Shown: positions 38,554 to 46,844 of the stretch, in pieces
Layout: every line of letters starts with the position of its first letter
Numbering within the stretch: position 1 is the stretch's first letter
Position numbers and translations under genes: made by a program
The notes under the pieces: model-generated
Databases searched by the model: none
What the model was told of the DNA's origin: nothing
The model's input: the letters and a program-made list of their open reading frames with translations, nothing else
Assembly: GCF_000213575.1 (NCBI RefSeq)
Contig: NZ_GL892009.1
Location: forward strand, 62,001 to 126,000
Length of the DNA stretch: 64,000 nucleotides
Origin: Dysgonomonas mossii DSM 22836
GTDB taxonomy: Bacteria; Bacteroidota; Bacteroidia; Bacteroidales; Dysgonomonadaceae
Direction: 5' to 3'

Positions 38554-39808
38554 TTTTTGTTTTAAACTTGTTACGATTCTTGTAAATATAAATTGCTCCG
38601 AAAAGGGTCGGCAATAAATAAGATATATTCTTAATATACACCATAATTGTTAGGTTAAACAGATGCATAGAGCCAGTTAGGGCGATGATTGTAATAGTAG
38701 AAAAGACTCCTACAATTCCAGACATCAACAATGATGTGAAATTTTTCCACGCATTTAAGATAGCAGATACCGAATAATACAGTAATTGTGCTATTAAGCC
38801 AGGTACCAGTAAAAAGACATAGTGAGTATTGCCCGAATGAGTAGGAAATAATATATCCACCAATGGTTGAAGTGAAGTAAGTACGGCAAGAACTACACAT
38901 ATACCATATCCCATCAAGACTAATGTATAATTCCGTACATGTCGCCTGAATTCTGCCATTAATTCATTTTCGTATGAATAAATGATATTGGGAAGGAAAA
39001 GGTAATTAATGGATGTCGGGACTAAAACAAATAAAGAAGAGAATATAAAAACAAGATAAAAATTACCTAATTCTTGCACATTCAATATATATGCTATAGA
39101 CCAACGTTCGATCTGAATATTGACAATTGTAAATATTCCAATCATAAATGGGACGAATCCTAACGATAGAATATATTTAATTTCTTTTCTGTCAAAACAT
39201 ATACTATCCGGTCTTAAACTTTTATGCATTAATAATGCGAGTACAACAAAAACTACAGGCTGCATCATAATACTAATAATGCCACCGATAATACCGTAAA
39301 AATAGGCAAGAGGAATTAAAGCTATAGATATAGTGCCTGAAATGAGATTTCTGATATTAATATCTTTAATCATCTTTTTCACCGTCATGGTATTTGTCAG
39401 CCAAGTAGATATCAAAGAAAATAAGCCTGCAATAAAAGTTAAAATCAGATACTGGCGACTGATTAGTAATTCAATATCTAATAGACTTAATATAATCCAT
39501 ATTAGAAATAATGCAAGTGCAATAATACCAAAAAGGCTAAATAGAATGTTATTAATCTTCGTTTGATCACTCGTCTTCTGATAAGCTAAAACTCTATATC
39601 CACCGTTTAGGAACCCAAACTGAAAGAGTCCAATAAACATTATACATGTTTGAATGAGACTGATTATACCTAGTTCTCTCATATCTAGAACACGCATAAA
39701 TACCATAGAACGGAAAAAGTTGATGGCAGAAATAAATAAATTTATTATAATAAATAAGGAGCTTGAACTAAATATAATCCGCTTTATTGCTTTAATATTT
39801 ATTGACAT
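38546..39808 (-). CDS. wzx: Wzx-type polysaccharide flippase (MOP family)
   Basis: 420 residues, about 12 membrane helices with short loops, starting FSSSSLFIIINLFISAINFF. The helix content, length and charge pattern (Lys/Arg-rich C-terminus IYKNRNKFKTKNG) match O-antigen/capsule repeat-unit flippases, and the locus otherwise lacks one. Encoded between two CgeB-like glycosyltransferase genes and near wzy. Confidence 0.8.
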   Translation of the reverse strand: MSINIKAIKRIIFSSSSLFIIINLFISAINFFRSMVFMRVLDMRELGIISLIQTCIMFIGLFQFGFLNGGYRVLAYQKTSDQTKINNILFSLFGIIALALFLIWIILSLLDIELLISRQYLILTFIAGLFSLISTWLTNTMTVKKMIKDINIRNLISGTISIALIPLAYFYGIIGGIISIMMQPVVFVVLALLMHKSLRPDSICFDRKEIKYILSLGFVPFMIGIFTIVNIQIERWSIAYILNVQELGNFYLVFIFSSLFVLVPTSINYLFLPNIIYSYENELMAEFRRHVRNYTLVLMGYGICVVLAVLTSLQPLVDILFPTHSGNTHYVFLLVPGLIAQLLYYSVSAILNAWKNFTSLLMSGIVGVFSTITIIALTGSMHLFNLTIMVYIKNISYLLPTLFGAIYIYKNRNKFKTKNG

Positions 39809-39852
39809 TTTAATTTAAATACGTGTTTTTAGTTTCAGTATAATTAAACGAA

Positions 39853-40818
39853 TCACTCCGAAACAAGCTTTTTTATAAAAGAGCTTAAGTAAAATTCTTC
39901 AAATCTGGCAGATGGATCAGATAATGGTGTCTTCAGAAATTCTTTTACACCATTAAAATCTAAATCATCATAGACAAAAAATCTGTCAGGAGAGTAAAAA
40001 GGCTCATTTAAAACATTCCGATTGTTAGTGATTATTTTCTTTCCGGCACACAAATTCTCCATTACTCTCATCGTATAGCCATCTTGTATGTGGTTTGCAA
40101 AATCAAATACAGTTGATGAGCGTTGCATCATCTCTATAAATGTATTATTGCTAATTGAAGATGTATATAAGTATTTGAGTGATTTCCCTTGTAATAAGAG
40201 CTTTATATTTTTCCGCAGTGTTCCTTTTAAATACCAGTTAAAACTGATTTGCTCTTTTCTGCAATATTCTTCAAATTTTTTAATCGCATCATACCGTCTG
40301 AAATCAGCAAGGTTGCCGACCATATATACATTATTCCATTCGACTTCGTTTTGCTTTAGATTCTGAAACTTCCGTACGCAAAAGAGTGGTAAATAGTTTA
40401 TGCTATATTGTATTGCATCTTGTCTGTCGAAAGTGTATACTTTATCAAAACAGCCCAAATAATCAGATATATTTATTCCCTTTCTTATATATCCATTAGC
40501 TGCATCCCACAAATACAAAACAAATCTTGCATGAGGATGGTCATTTCTTAGGTTTTGCAAGCAATCGAAAGAGAAAAAAGGTAATAATAAAAATACAATG
40601 TCATATTTATTGTCTTTTTCTTTTACAACGATTTCTTGATGTTTGGAATGCTGTATTTTTTTATTCCATTTTTTAGAGATTAGATTTCTTAGCTTCATAG
40701 CCGGAGAAAATGATACAACATTATAAAATGTAACATCATATCCAAACATCTTAAACTCTTCTATCATTTCTCGCGTATATATTTGATAGTCCCAACCGAT
40801 AAACAATAGTTTTTTCAT
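39853..40818 (-). CDS. CgeB-like glycosyltransferase (copy 1)
   Basis: 321 residues. Begins LLFIGWDYQIYTREMIEEFK. Shares FDRQDAIQYSINYLPLFCVR, VYMVGNLADFRRYDAIKKFE and QDGYTMRVMENLCAGKKIIT with the copy at 37600-38553. Likely GT-B cytoplasmic transferase acting on the lipid-linked repeat. Starts 5 bp after wzy. Confidence 0.7.
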   Translation of the reverse strand: MKKLLFIGWDYQIYTREMIEEFKMFGYDVTFYNVVSFSPAMKLRNLISKKWNKKIQHSKHQEIVVKEKDNKYDIVFLLLPFFSFDCLQNLRNDHPHARFVLYLWDAANGYIRKGINISDYLGCFDKVYTFDRQDAIQYSINYLPLFCVRKFQNLKQNEVEWNNVYMVGNLADFRRYDAIKKFEEYCRKEQISFNWYLKGTLRKNIKLLLQGKSLKYLYTSSISNNTFIEMMQRSSTVFDFANHIQDGYTMRVMENLCAGKKIITNNRNVLNEPFYSPDRFFVYDDLDFNGVKEFLKTPLSDPSARFEEFYLSSFIKKLVSE

Positions 40819-40823
40819 AACAG

Positions 40824-42047
40824 TTAATTATTTATTGTCTTTGAATCCAGTCCCGAATAAACGAAAAGTAAAAAAAACGGAGTCATAGCCAAAGGCTCAG
40901 AGCTTAGAGATAAAATCAGGAGAATAGCCATTAGCCAGCGATTCTTGTGTAAGATATTCTGTTTTATTAATGCCCATAAATACCATAAAGAAAATGGTAT
41001 ACCCCATATATACATTAGACTTATTATGCCATTTGTTGTTCCGCTATCTTTTGTTTTTGAACCACTCAGCTTACCTTGCCAAGCGATCTTACTCCTCATT
41101 TGCTTAAATCGATCGGTATTAGCACCAATCCCAATTACCGGATTCTCGACTGCAATGCTCAATCCGGCAATTACGTCAGCCTGACGAGCAAAAAAAGAAC
41201 CGGACTGAGCACCAGCAACTTTTTCCTCAACATTTACAGATACAATATTATTCCATACAAAAAAAAGCGCAATAATAGTTGTACAAAGGATAGATATAGA
41301 ACTGTACAGATTTCGTTCTTTATAAAAGAAACGAGCCGAAATATATCCCAGAATGATAATGGCGATAAAATATCCTGTGGTAGATTTTGTCAAATAGATA
41401 GCCAATAATGTTACTACAATCCATGCTTTCTGTCTGAAATAGAATATCTGAATTAACAAAAAAATATTTAGGTATATTTGAAAAATTCCGGGCTCCCAGA
41501 AAAAGCCATAAAGTCTCGATGATAAACCTTGAATATCCAATCCTTTATAAAATAGAAAAGCGATATGACTTACCGATCTTTTATCCCCATAACTATCTAT
41601 AAATGTATATTTTGAAAAAAGATCAGGGGTAAAAGTATAAAGTAAAAAAGAGAGCAATCCTAAAATGATGAAAATCTTTAATAAAACAGTAATATCGGCA
41701 ATCAATACATCTATTCCTTCATGCTTATAATAAGTATAAACAAACAGACCTGCAATAACGCTGGATAATGCGGCTAATGCAGCACTATCGAGATTCCCAC
41801 CTAGTATCGTTTGTAATACTATTATTACAAGAAATATTGTTATGAATAACCATAATTTTGAGGAAACATACTTCAATGTTATACCATTATTGAATCTGTA
41901 TATTTTCAGACTATATCCGGCTATTATCAACAAACAGATAGGATTTCGAGGAAACAAATGGTTACCGCCACTGATCATCATCACTAAGAATAACAGGATG
42001 ATTCCAAACCAATCTCTTCTCTCTATAACAAGTGGACTAGAAGTCAT
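40824..42047 (-). CDS. wzy: Wzy-type polysaccharide polymerase (O-antigen ligase/polymerase family)
   Basis: 407 residues, about ten membrane helices and one large periplasmic loop (about 265-330, QSGSFFARQADVIAGLSIAV, NPVIGIGANTDRFKQMRSKI), as in the Wzy_C/O-antigen ligase fold. RLYGFFWEPGIFQIYLNIF is a typical family signature before the loop. Polymerises repeat units in the periplasm together with wzc. Gaps of 2 and 5 bp to its neighbours. Confidence 0.8.
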   Translation of the reverse strand: MTSSPLVIERRDWFGIILLFLVMMISGGNHLFPRNPICLLIIAGYSLKIYRFNNGITLKYVSSKLWLFITIFLVIIVLQTILGGNLDSAALAALSSVIAGLFVYTYYKHEGIDVLIADITVLLKIFIILGLLSFLLYTFTPDLFSKYTFIDSYGDKRSVSHIAFLFYKGLDIQGLSSRLYGFFWEPGIFQIYLNIFLLIQIFYFRQKAWIVVTLLAIYLTKSTTGYFIAIIILGYISARFFYKERNLYSSISILCTTIIALFFVWNNIVSVNVEEKVAGAQSGSFFARQADVIAGLSIAVENPVIGIGANTDRFKQMRSKIAWQGKLSGSKTKDSGTTNGIISLMYIWGIPFSLWYLWALIKQNILHKNRWLMAILLILSLSSEPLAMTPFFLLFVYSGLDSKTINN

Positions 42048-42049
42048 AT

Positions 42050-42883
42050 TTATTTATTAGATAATATCATTCTGATTTTGCTATCGCTGCCATAAACACA
42101 TGGAGAATCATAGTCTCTATCCGGAAACACTCCATATTCTAAGCTGATATCTAAGTTGTTTTCTTTAAGAAAAGCTTCTACGCGCTCGCCTAAACTCATA
42201 GGTTTGCCTGAACAGCAATTGATTATACCTGAAACATCTTTCTGAGTAATTACGGCTGAAATCTGTAATGCTAATTCATCAATTTCGATAAAATCATATT
42301 TGTTTTTACCCGATGTAAACGGAAAGCTTTTCTTTCCTTCAAGGACGGCTGTTCTGATTTTAGCGAATATAGAATTGCTCTTCAGATCATCACCCACAAT
42401 ATAGTATGCCCTGATCCACTGCAAGATACAGCCGTTGGATTTGGCATATAATTGTATGCTGCGGCGTAAAGCATCTTTTGCTATTCCATACGGCGATATT
42501 GGAAAACAAGGAGTGTCTTCATCAATAGCACCTTCATAATAACCGACTTCATGCATCGTACCCATTACAGCAAACTGTTTCAATCCGCCATCAATCAACG
42601 AACACATAAATTTGTAATGATTAGACAGGTCTCCCATATGATTAGAAGAATTATGGACAAAACCATCGCGCCATGCCATATGCAAACAAACGTCTGGGCT
42701 TCCAAGCTCGTCATAAACATTAAGATATGAACCCGATAAAATATTATATTCTAGCAAAGTGGCACGCTTATCCACTTCAGTCAATCGAACATCGCAAGCC
42801 GTAACTTCATGCCCTTGATCCAATAATTTGCACACGACGTGACGACCAATGTAACCATTGGCTCCGGTAACTAAGATTTTCAT
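42050..42883 (-). CDS. NAD-dependent epimerase/dehydratase (extended SDR)
   Basis: 277 residues, VTGANGYIGRHVV nucleotide-binding motif at the N-terminus and SPYGIAKDALRRS with the catalytic YxxxK. It resembles GalE/RmlD-like sugar-nucleotide reductases or epimerases. With rfbA, rfbB and rfbC upstream and no rfbD in the window, it is a candidate for the missing dTDP-sugar reductase step or for a different 4-epimerase or reductase; neither is shown. Confidence 0.75.
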   Translation of the reverse strand: MKILVTGANGYIGRHVVCKLLDQGHEVTACDVRLTEVDKRATLLEYNILSGSYLNVYDELGSPDVCLHMAWRDGFVHNSSNHMGDLSNHYKFMCSLIDGGLKQFAVMGTMHEVGYYEGAIDEDTPCFPISPYGIAKDALRRSIQLYAKSNGCILQWIRAYYIVGDDLKSNSIFAKIRTAVLEGKKSFPFTSGKNKYDFIEIDELALQISAVITQKDVSGIINCCSGKPMSLGERVEAFLKENNLDISLEYGVFPDRDYDSPCVYGSDSKIRMILSNK

Positions 42884-42945
42884 ATTAAAACAATTTTGTG
42901 ATTCTAGGAATATTATATGTGTAGAAAGACAGAGAAGAAAGTATA

Positions 42946-43533
42946 TTAAATAAAATTACCGTCTCTGTCCGTTTTTTCCCAATTCTGAGTATCGGGGTTA
43001 TAACGTTTTACGATGCGGGCAGGATTACCGACAACAACGCAATAATCAGGAATATCGTGTTTAACAAATGAATATGCACCAATGATACAGTTTTTTCCAA
43101 TTCTGCAGCTTACAATACATACATTACGCCCAATCCAGGTTCCACTACCGATAACAACCTCTCCGGTATATCTAACTTCTTGATCCCGTATAAACCTGTT
43201 TATATCATTATATGCATGGGTATTGTCTGAAATATAGACATTTTCAGCAGCTATAACTCCATCTTCAAGAATAATGCTTTGTAGTGCATATATCTCGGAA
43301 AATCGACCAATCCGTACCTTGTCTTTAATTACAAGCCTTGAATCGGTTCGATTCGAAGATACTGCAAGCCACACCTTGTCTCCTATCCATAAATTGCTCC
43401 CGAGATGTATACGTTGAGGATTCCAAACTTGAGGATCAAAAATGAAAACATTTTTCCCAAATTGTGCGAAATTATGTTTATTCAGCAAAATAAATATTTT
43501 GCATCTTAACTTTCGTAATTTTTCGTGTAACAT
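42946..43533 (-). CDS. Left-handed beta-helix acyltransferase (WcaF/CysE-like), copy 2
   Basis: 195 residues with hexapeptide repeats (SNLWIGDKVWLAV, KVRIGRFSEIYA, VVIGSGTWIGRNVCIVSCRI, GKNCIIGAYSFV) and the catalytic His at DNTHAYND. The end CVVVGNPARIVKRYNPDTQN is nearly the same as in the neighbour at 43541-44164, so they are tandem duplicates. Probably O-acetylates or N-acylates a repeat-unit sugar. Confidence 0.8.
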   Translation of the reverse strand: MLHEKLRKLRCKIFILLNKHNFAQFGKNVFIFDPQVWNPQRIHLGSNLWIGDKVWLAVSSNRTDSRLVIKDKVRIGRFSEIYALQSIILEDGVIAAENVYISDNTHAYNDINRFIRDQEVRYTGEVVIGSGTWIGRNVCIVSCRIGKNCIIGAYSFVKHDIPDYCVVVGNPARIVKRYNPDTQNWEKTDRDGNFI

Positions 43534-43540
43534 AATTTCT

Positions 43541-44164
43541 TCAGATAAAATTTCCCTTTTTATCGGTCTTTTCCCATTTTTCAGTCTCGGTATTGTAACG
43601 TTTTATTATATAAGCAGGATTACCAACAACGACGCAATAATCAGGAATATTCATTCTGCTAACAAATGCTCCGGCTGCAATAATACAGTGTTTTCCTATC
43701 GTTGACCCGATTATACAAACATTCCTTCCAATCCAACTGTATTCTCCTATCTCAACAGCATTTACAAATTTGATCTCTTGTTTGACTATTGGGATATTGA
43801 TATCATCATAAGTATGAGTATTATCAGAAATGTATACATTGTCGGCAGCTCGGACTCCTTTATGTAACGTAATTGATGTATGCGCAAATATCTCAGAAAA
43901 CCGTCCGACTTTGACTTCATCTTCTAGTATCAAATACGGATTTTTGACTTTTGAATAAAACTGTCGAACGACACCTAACCATACAAAATGTTCTATTGAA
44001 CAATTCCGACCTATATAAATACGACGCGGATTCATAATCCTGGGCTTAATAATATTTGTACCTTTACCTAATGATCCGAAAAAAGGTCGCCAGATAGTTC
44101 TATATAGTAAACTATTAATCTTTATAATTCCATAATGATATATATCAAATAAATTTGCTTTCAT
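43541..44164 (-). CDS. Left-handed beta-helix acyltransferase, copy 1
   Basis: 207 residues. Hexapeptide repeats (RIYIGRNCSIEHFVWLGVV, EVKVGRFSEIFA, VEIGEYSWIGRNVCIIGSTI, GKHCIIAAGAFVS), catalytic DNTHTYDD, end CVVVGNPAYIIKRYNTETEK. Paralogue of the next gene, 7 bp apart; the two share the YISDNTH and IGRNVCI blocks. Acceptor sugar unknown. Confidence 0.8.
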   Translation of the reverse strand: MKANLFDIYHYGIIKINSLLYRTIWRPFFGSLGKGTNIIKPRIMNPRRIYIGRNCSIEHFVWLGVVRQFYSKVKNPYLILEDEVKVGRFSEIFAHTSITLHKGVRAADNVYISDNTHTYDDINIPIVKQEIKFVNAVEIGEYSWIGRNVCIIGSTIGKHCIIAAGAFVSRMNIPDYCVVVGNPAYIIKRYNTETEKWEKTDKKGNFI

Positions 44165-44197
44165 AAAAATGTTAAAATATAAATAAGTATTTGAATT

Positions 44198-45262
44198 TTA
44201 TTTTTCATTATACATGCTTTCGTAGTATTTCTGATACTCTCCGGAAGTGACATTATCCATCCATTCCTTATTATCAAGATACCAACGCACTGTAATCTCT
44301 ATGCCTTCTTCAAATTGGAGACTAGGCTCCCACCCTAGTTCGCTTTTGAGCTTACTTGAGTCGATAGCATAACGTAAATCATGTCCTTTACGATCGGTTA
44401 CGTATGTAATCAGATCGAGAGAGTGATCTTCGGCATTACCTAATAAACGATCAACGGTCTTGATAATAACCTTGATGATATCTATATTTTTCCATTCATT
44501 AAAACCTCCTATATTATAGGTTTCAGCATTTTTCCCATGATGGAATATAACATCAATCGCACGGGCATGATCCACAACATAGAGCCAGTCACGTACATTT
44601 TCGCCTTTTCCGTATACAGGGAGTGGCTTCCGGTGAATAATATTATTGATAAATAAAGGAATCAACTTCTCCGGAAATTGGTATGGACCGTAATTGTTAG
44701 AGCAGTTTGTTACTATTACAGGCATGCCATAAGTATCGTGAAATGCACGTACAAAATGATCGCTACTAGCTTTAGATGCTGAATATGGACTATGAGGGTC
44801 ATACTTCGTATCTTCTGTAAATAGCGTATCGTCAAACATCAGAGCACCATATACTTCGTCGGTAGAGATATGGTAAAACTGCTTACCTTCATAACCTTCG
44901 GGCAATGCTTCCCAATATGATTTTGCGGCTTGTAACAGGCTAAGAGTACCCATCACATTGGTACGAGCAAAAGTAAATGGATCTTTGATTGAGCGATCAA
45001 CATGGCTTTCAGCAGCCAAATGAATAATACCATCTACGTGATATTCCTTTAATAGCTGCATAACCAAATCGAAGTTGCAAATATCTCCTTTAATGAACGT
45101 ATAATTGGATTTGTCTTCTATATCCTTGAGGTTGGACAGATTGCCGGCATAAGTGAGGTTATCGAGATTGATGATATTGTATTCGGGATATTTGTTCACA
45201 AACAGACGGACAACGTGTGAACCTATAAAACCAGCGCCTCCGGTAATTATAATATTTTTCAT
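44198..45262 (-). CDS. rfbB: dTDP-glucose 4,6-dehydratase
   Basis: Converts dTDP-glucose to dTDP-4-keto-6-deoxyglucose. The start at 45262 (MKNIIITGGAGFIGSHVV) is preferred over the ATG four codons upstream. 354 residues, GGAGFIGSH NAD motif, YSASKASSDHFV with catalytic YxxxK, ISTDEVYG and AAESHVDRSI. Third of the rfbA-rfbC-rfbB set. Confidence 0.95.
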   Translation of the reverse strand: MKNIIITGGAGFIGSHVVRLFVNKYPEYNIINLDNLTYAGNLSNLKDIEDKSNYTFIKGDICNFDLVMQLLKEYHVDGIIHLAAESHVDRSIKDPFTFARTNVMGTLSLLQAAKSYWEALPEGYEGKQFYHISTDEVYGALMFDDTLFTEDTKYDPHSPYSASKASSDHFVRAFHDTYGMPVIVTNCSNNYGPYQFPEKLIPLFINNIIHRKPLPVYGKGENVRDWLYVVDHARAIDVIFHHGKNAETYNIGGFNEWKNIDIIKVIIKTVDRLLGNAEDHSLDLITYVTDRKGHDLRYAIDSSKLKSELGWEPSLQFEEGIEITVRWYLDNKEWMDNVTSGEYQKYYESMYNEK

Positions 45263-45316
45263 TTTTAGAATCAATTGATTGTTTGTTAAAATAATATACT
45301 ATCAGAATAGGTATAT

Positions 45317-45910
45317 TTATATACTTTCGGATGTTTCGGTGTAGTAATCGATATTATAATCAAACAGTTGGGTTGCATCCTTGAGAAATGGATGTCGAGT
45401 ATCTTTTTCCGAAAGAATTATATCTTCAGGAGCTACAATCCAATCAATACCAATCTCCGGATCATTCCATGCAATAGCCCCCTCCGATTGCGGTGAATAA
45501 GAATTATCACATTTATACTGAAATACAGCTTCATTGCTTAGTACGACAAAACCATGTGCAAAACCACGTGGAATAAATAGCTGACGGTGATTCTCTCCCG
45601 ATAGTATCACAGCAACATGTTTACCGAATGTAGGCGAATTGCGGCGTATATCTACCGCCACATCCAATACTTCGCCTTCGATAACACGTACCAGCTTACT
45701 CTGTGCAAAGGGTGGTTTTTGAAAATGCAGTCCCCTTAAAACTCCGTAACACGATTTAGACTCATTGTCCTGCACAAAATGCACTGTGCGAATGGATGTA
45801 TTAAATTCAGCCTGATTATAGCTTTCAAAAAAGTATCCCCTATCATCTCCGAATATTTTAGGCTCGATGATTACTACATCTTTTATTTGAGTTGTTATTA
45901 TATTCACCAT
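45317..45910 (-). CDS. rfbC: dTDP-4-dehydrorhamnose 3,5-epimerase
   Basis: 197-residue cupin: GDDRGYFFESYNQAEF, VLRGLHFQKPPFAQSKLVRV with the catalytic His, FIPRGFAHGFVVL, and the substrate Tyr region FQYKCDNSYSPQSEG. Encoded 3 bp after rfbA and 42 bp before rfbB's extended frame. Supplies dTDP-4-keto-L-rhamnose. Confidence 0.95.
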   Translation of the reverse strand: MVNIITTQIKDVVIIEPKIFGDDRGYFFESYNQAEFNTSIRTVHFVQDNESKSCYGVLRGLHFQKPPFAQSKLVRVIEGEVLDVAVDIRRNSPTFGKHVAVILSGENHRQLFIPRGFAHGFVVLSNEAVFQYKCDNSYSPQSEGAIAWNDPEIGIDWIVAPEDIILSEKDTRHPFLKDATQLFDYNIDYYTETSESI

Positions 45911-45913
45911 TGC

Positions 45914-46798
45914 TTATTGTTCTATTTCTTCTATCATTTTCATTAAATATTGTCCGTATTGATTTTTGATCATTGGTGCAGCCAAAGTACACATCTGTTC
46001 TTGGTTAATCCATCCTTTTTGCAAAGCAATGCTTTCAAGGCAAGCGATCTTCAAACCTTGTCGTTTTTCTATAACTTCCACAAAAATAGATGCTTCGGCT
46101 AGTGAATCGTGAGTGCCGGTATCGAACCAAGCAAATCCACGTCCCAGCGTCTTCACTTTAAGGCTTTTATCTTGAAGGAACTTTTGATTAACGGTCGTGA
46201 TCTCCAACTCTCCACGAGCAGATGGTTTGATATTTTTTGCAACGTCTACTACTTTGTTTGGATAAAAATAGAGTCCTACAACTGCATAGTTGGATTTAGG
46301 CTTCTGTGGTTTTTCTTCAATCGATAAACAATTTCCCTCTGAATCGAATTCGGCAACACCGTATCGTTCCGGATCATCAACCCGATACCCAAATACAGTA
46401 GCAACGCCTTGGTCCTCTGCATCTCGTACTGCTTCCTTGAGTGATGCGGAGAAACCTGTTCCATGAAAAATATTATCTCCAAGTACAAGACAAGCTGAAT
46501 CATTTCCGATAAATTCTTCACCGATAATAAAGGCTTGTGCCAGCCCGTCGGGTGAGGGCTGTTCTGCATATTGAAAATGCACACCATAATCTGATCCATT
46601 GCCCAATAAGCGTCTGAATCCGGGTAAATCGACAGGGGTTGATATGATCAATATTTCTCGTATTCCGGCAAGCATCAAAACCGATATGGGATAATAAATC
46701 ATGGGCTTATCATAAATGGGAAGGAGTTGCTTACTTACTCCCTTGGTTATCGGATATAATCTTGTACCCGAGCCACCAGCCAATACTATTCCTTTCAT
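45914..46798 (-). CDS. rfbA: Glucose-1-phosphate thymidylyltransferase
   Basis: 294 residues from the ATG at 46798, [20 protein letters not shown], the nucleotidyltransferase signature. The open frame runs on to 46948, but those 50 extra residues overlap the wzc 3' end and have no family counterpart. The motifs [29 protein letters not shown] and [12 protein letters not shown] are intact. Makes dTDP-glucose for rfbB. Confidence 0.95.
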   Translation of the reverse strand: MKGIVLAGGSGTRLYPITKGVSKQLLPIYDKPMIYYPISVLMLAGIREILIISTPVDLPGFRRLLGNGSDYGVHFQYAEQPSPDGLAQAFIIGEEFIGNDSACLVLGDNIFHGTGFSASLKEAVRDAEDQGVATVFGYRVDDPERYGVAEFDSEGNCLSIEEKPQKPKSNYAVVGLYFYPNKVVDVAKNIKPSARGELEITTVNQKFLQDKSLKVKTLGRGFAWFDTGTHDSLAEASIFVEVIEKRQGLKIACLESIALQKGWINQEQMCTLAAPMIKNQYGQYLMKMIEEIEQ

Positions 46799-46844
46799 CT
46801 TAAAGTTTTTTAAAAATTTTCTATTATGTGTAAAAATCAAATTA

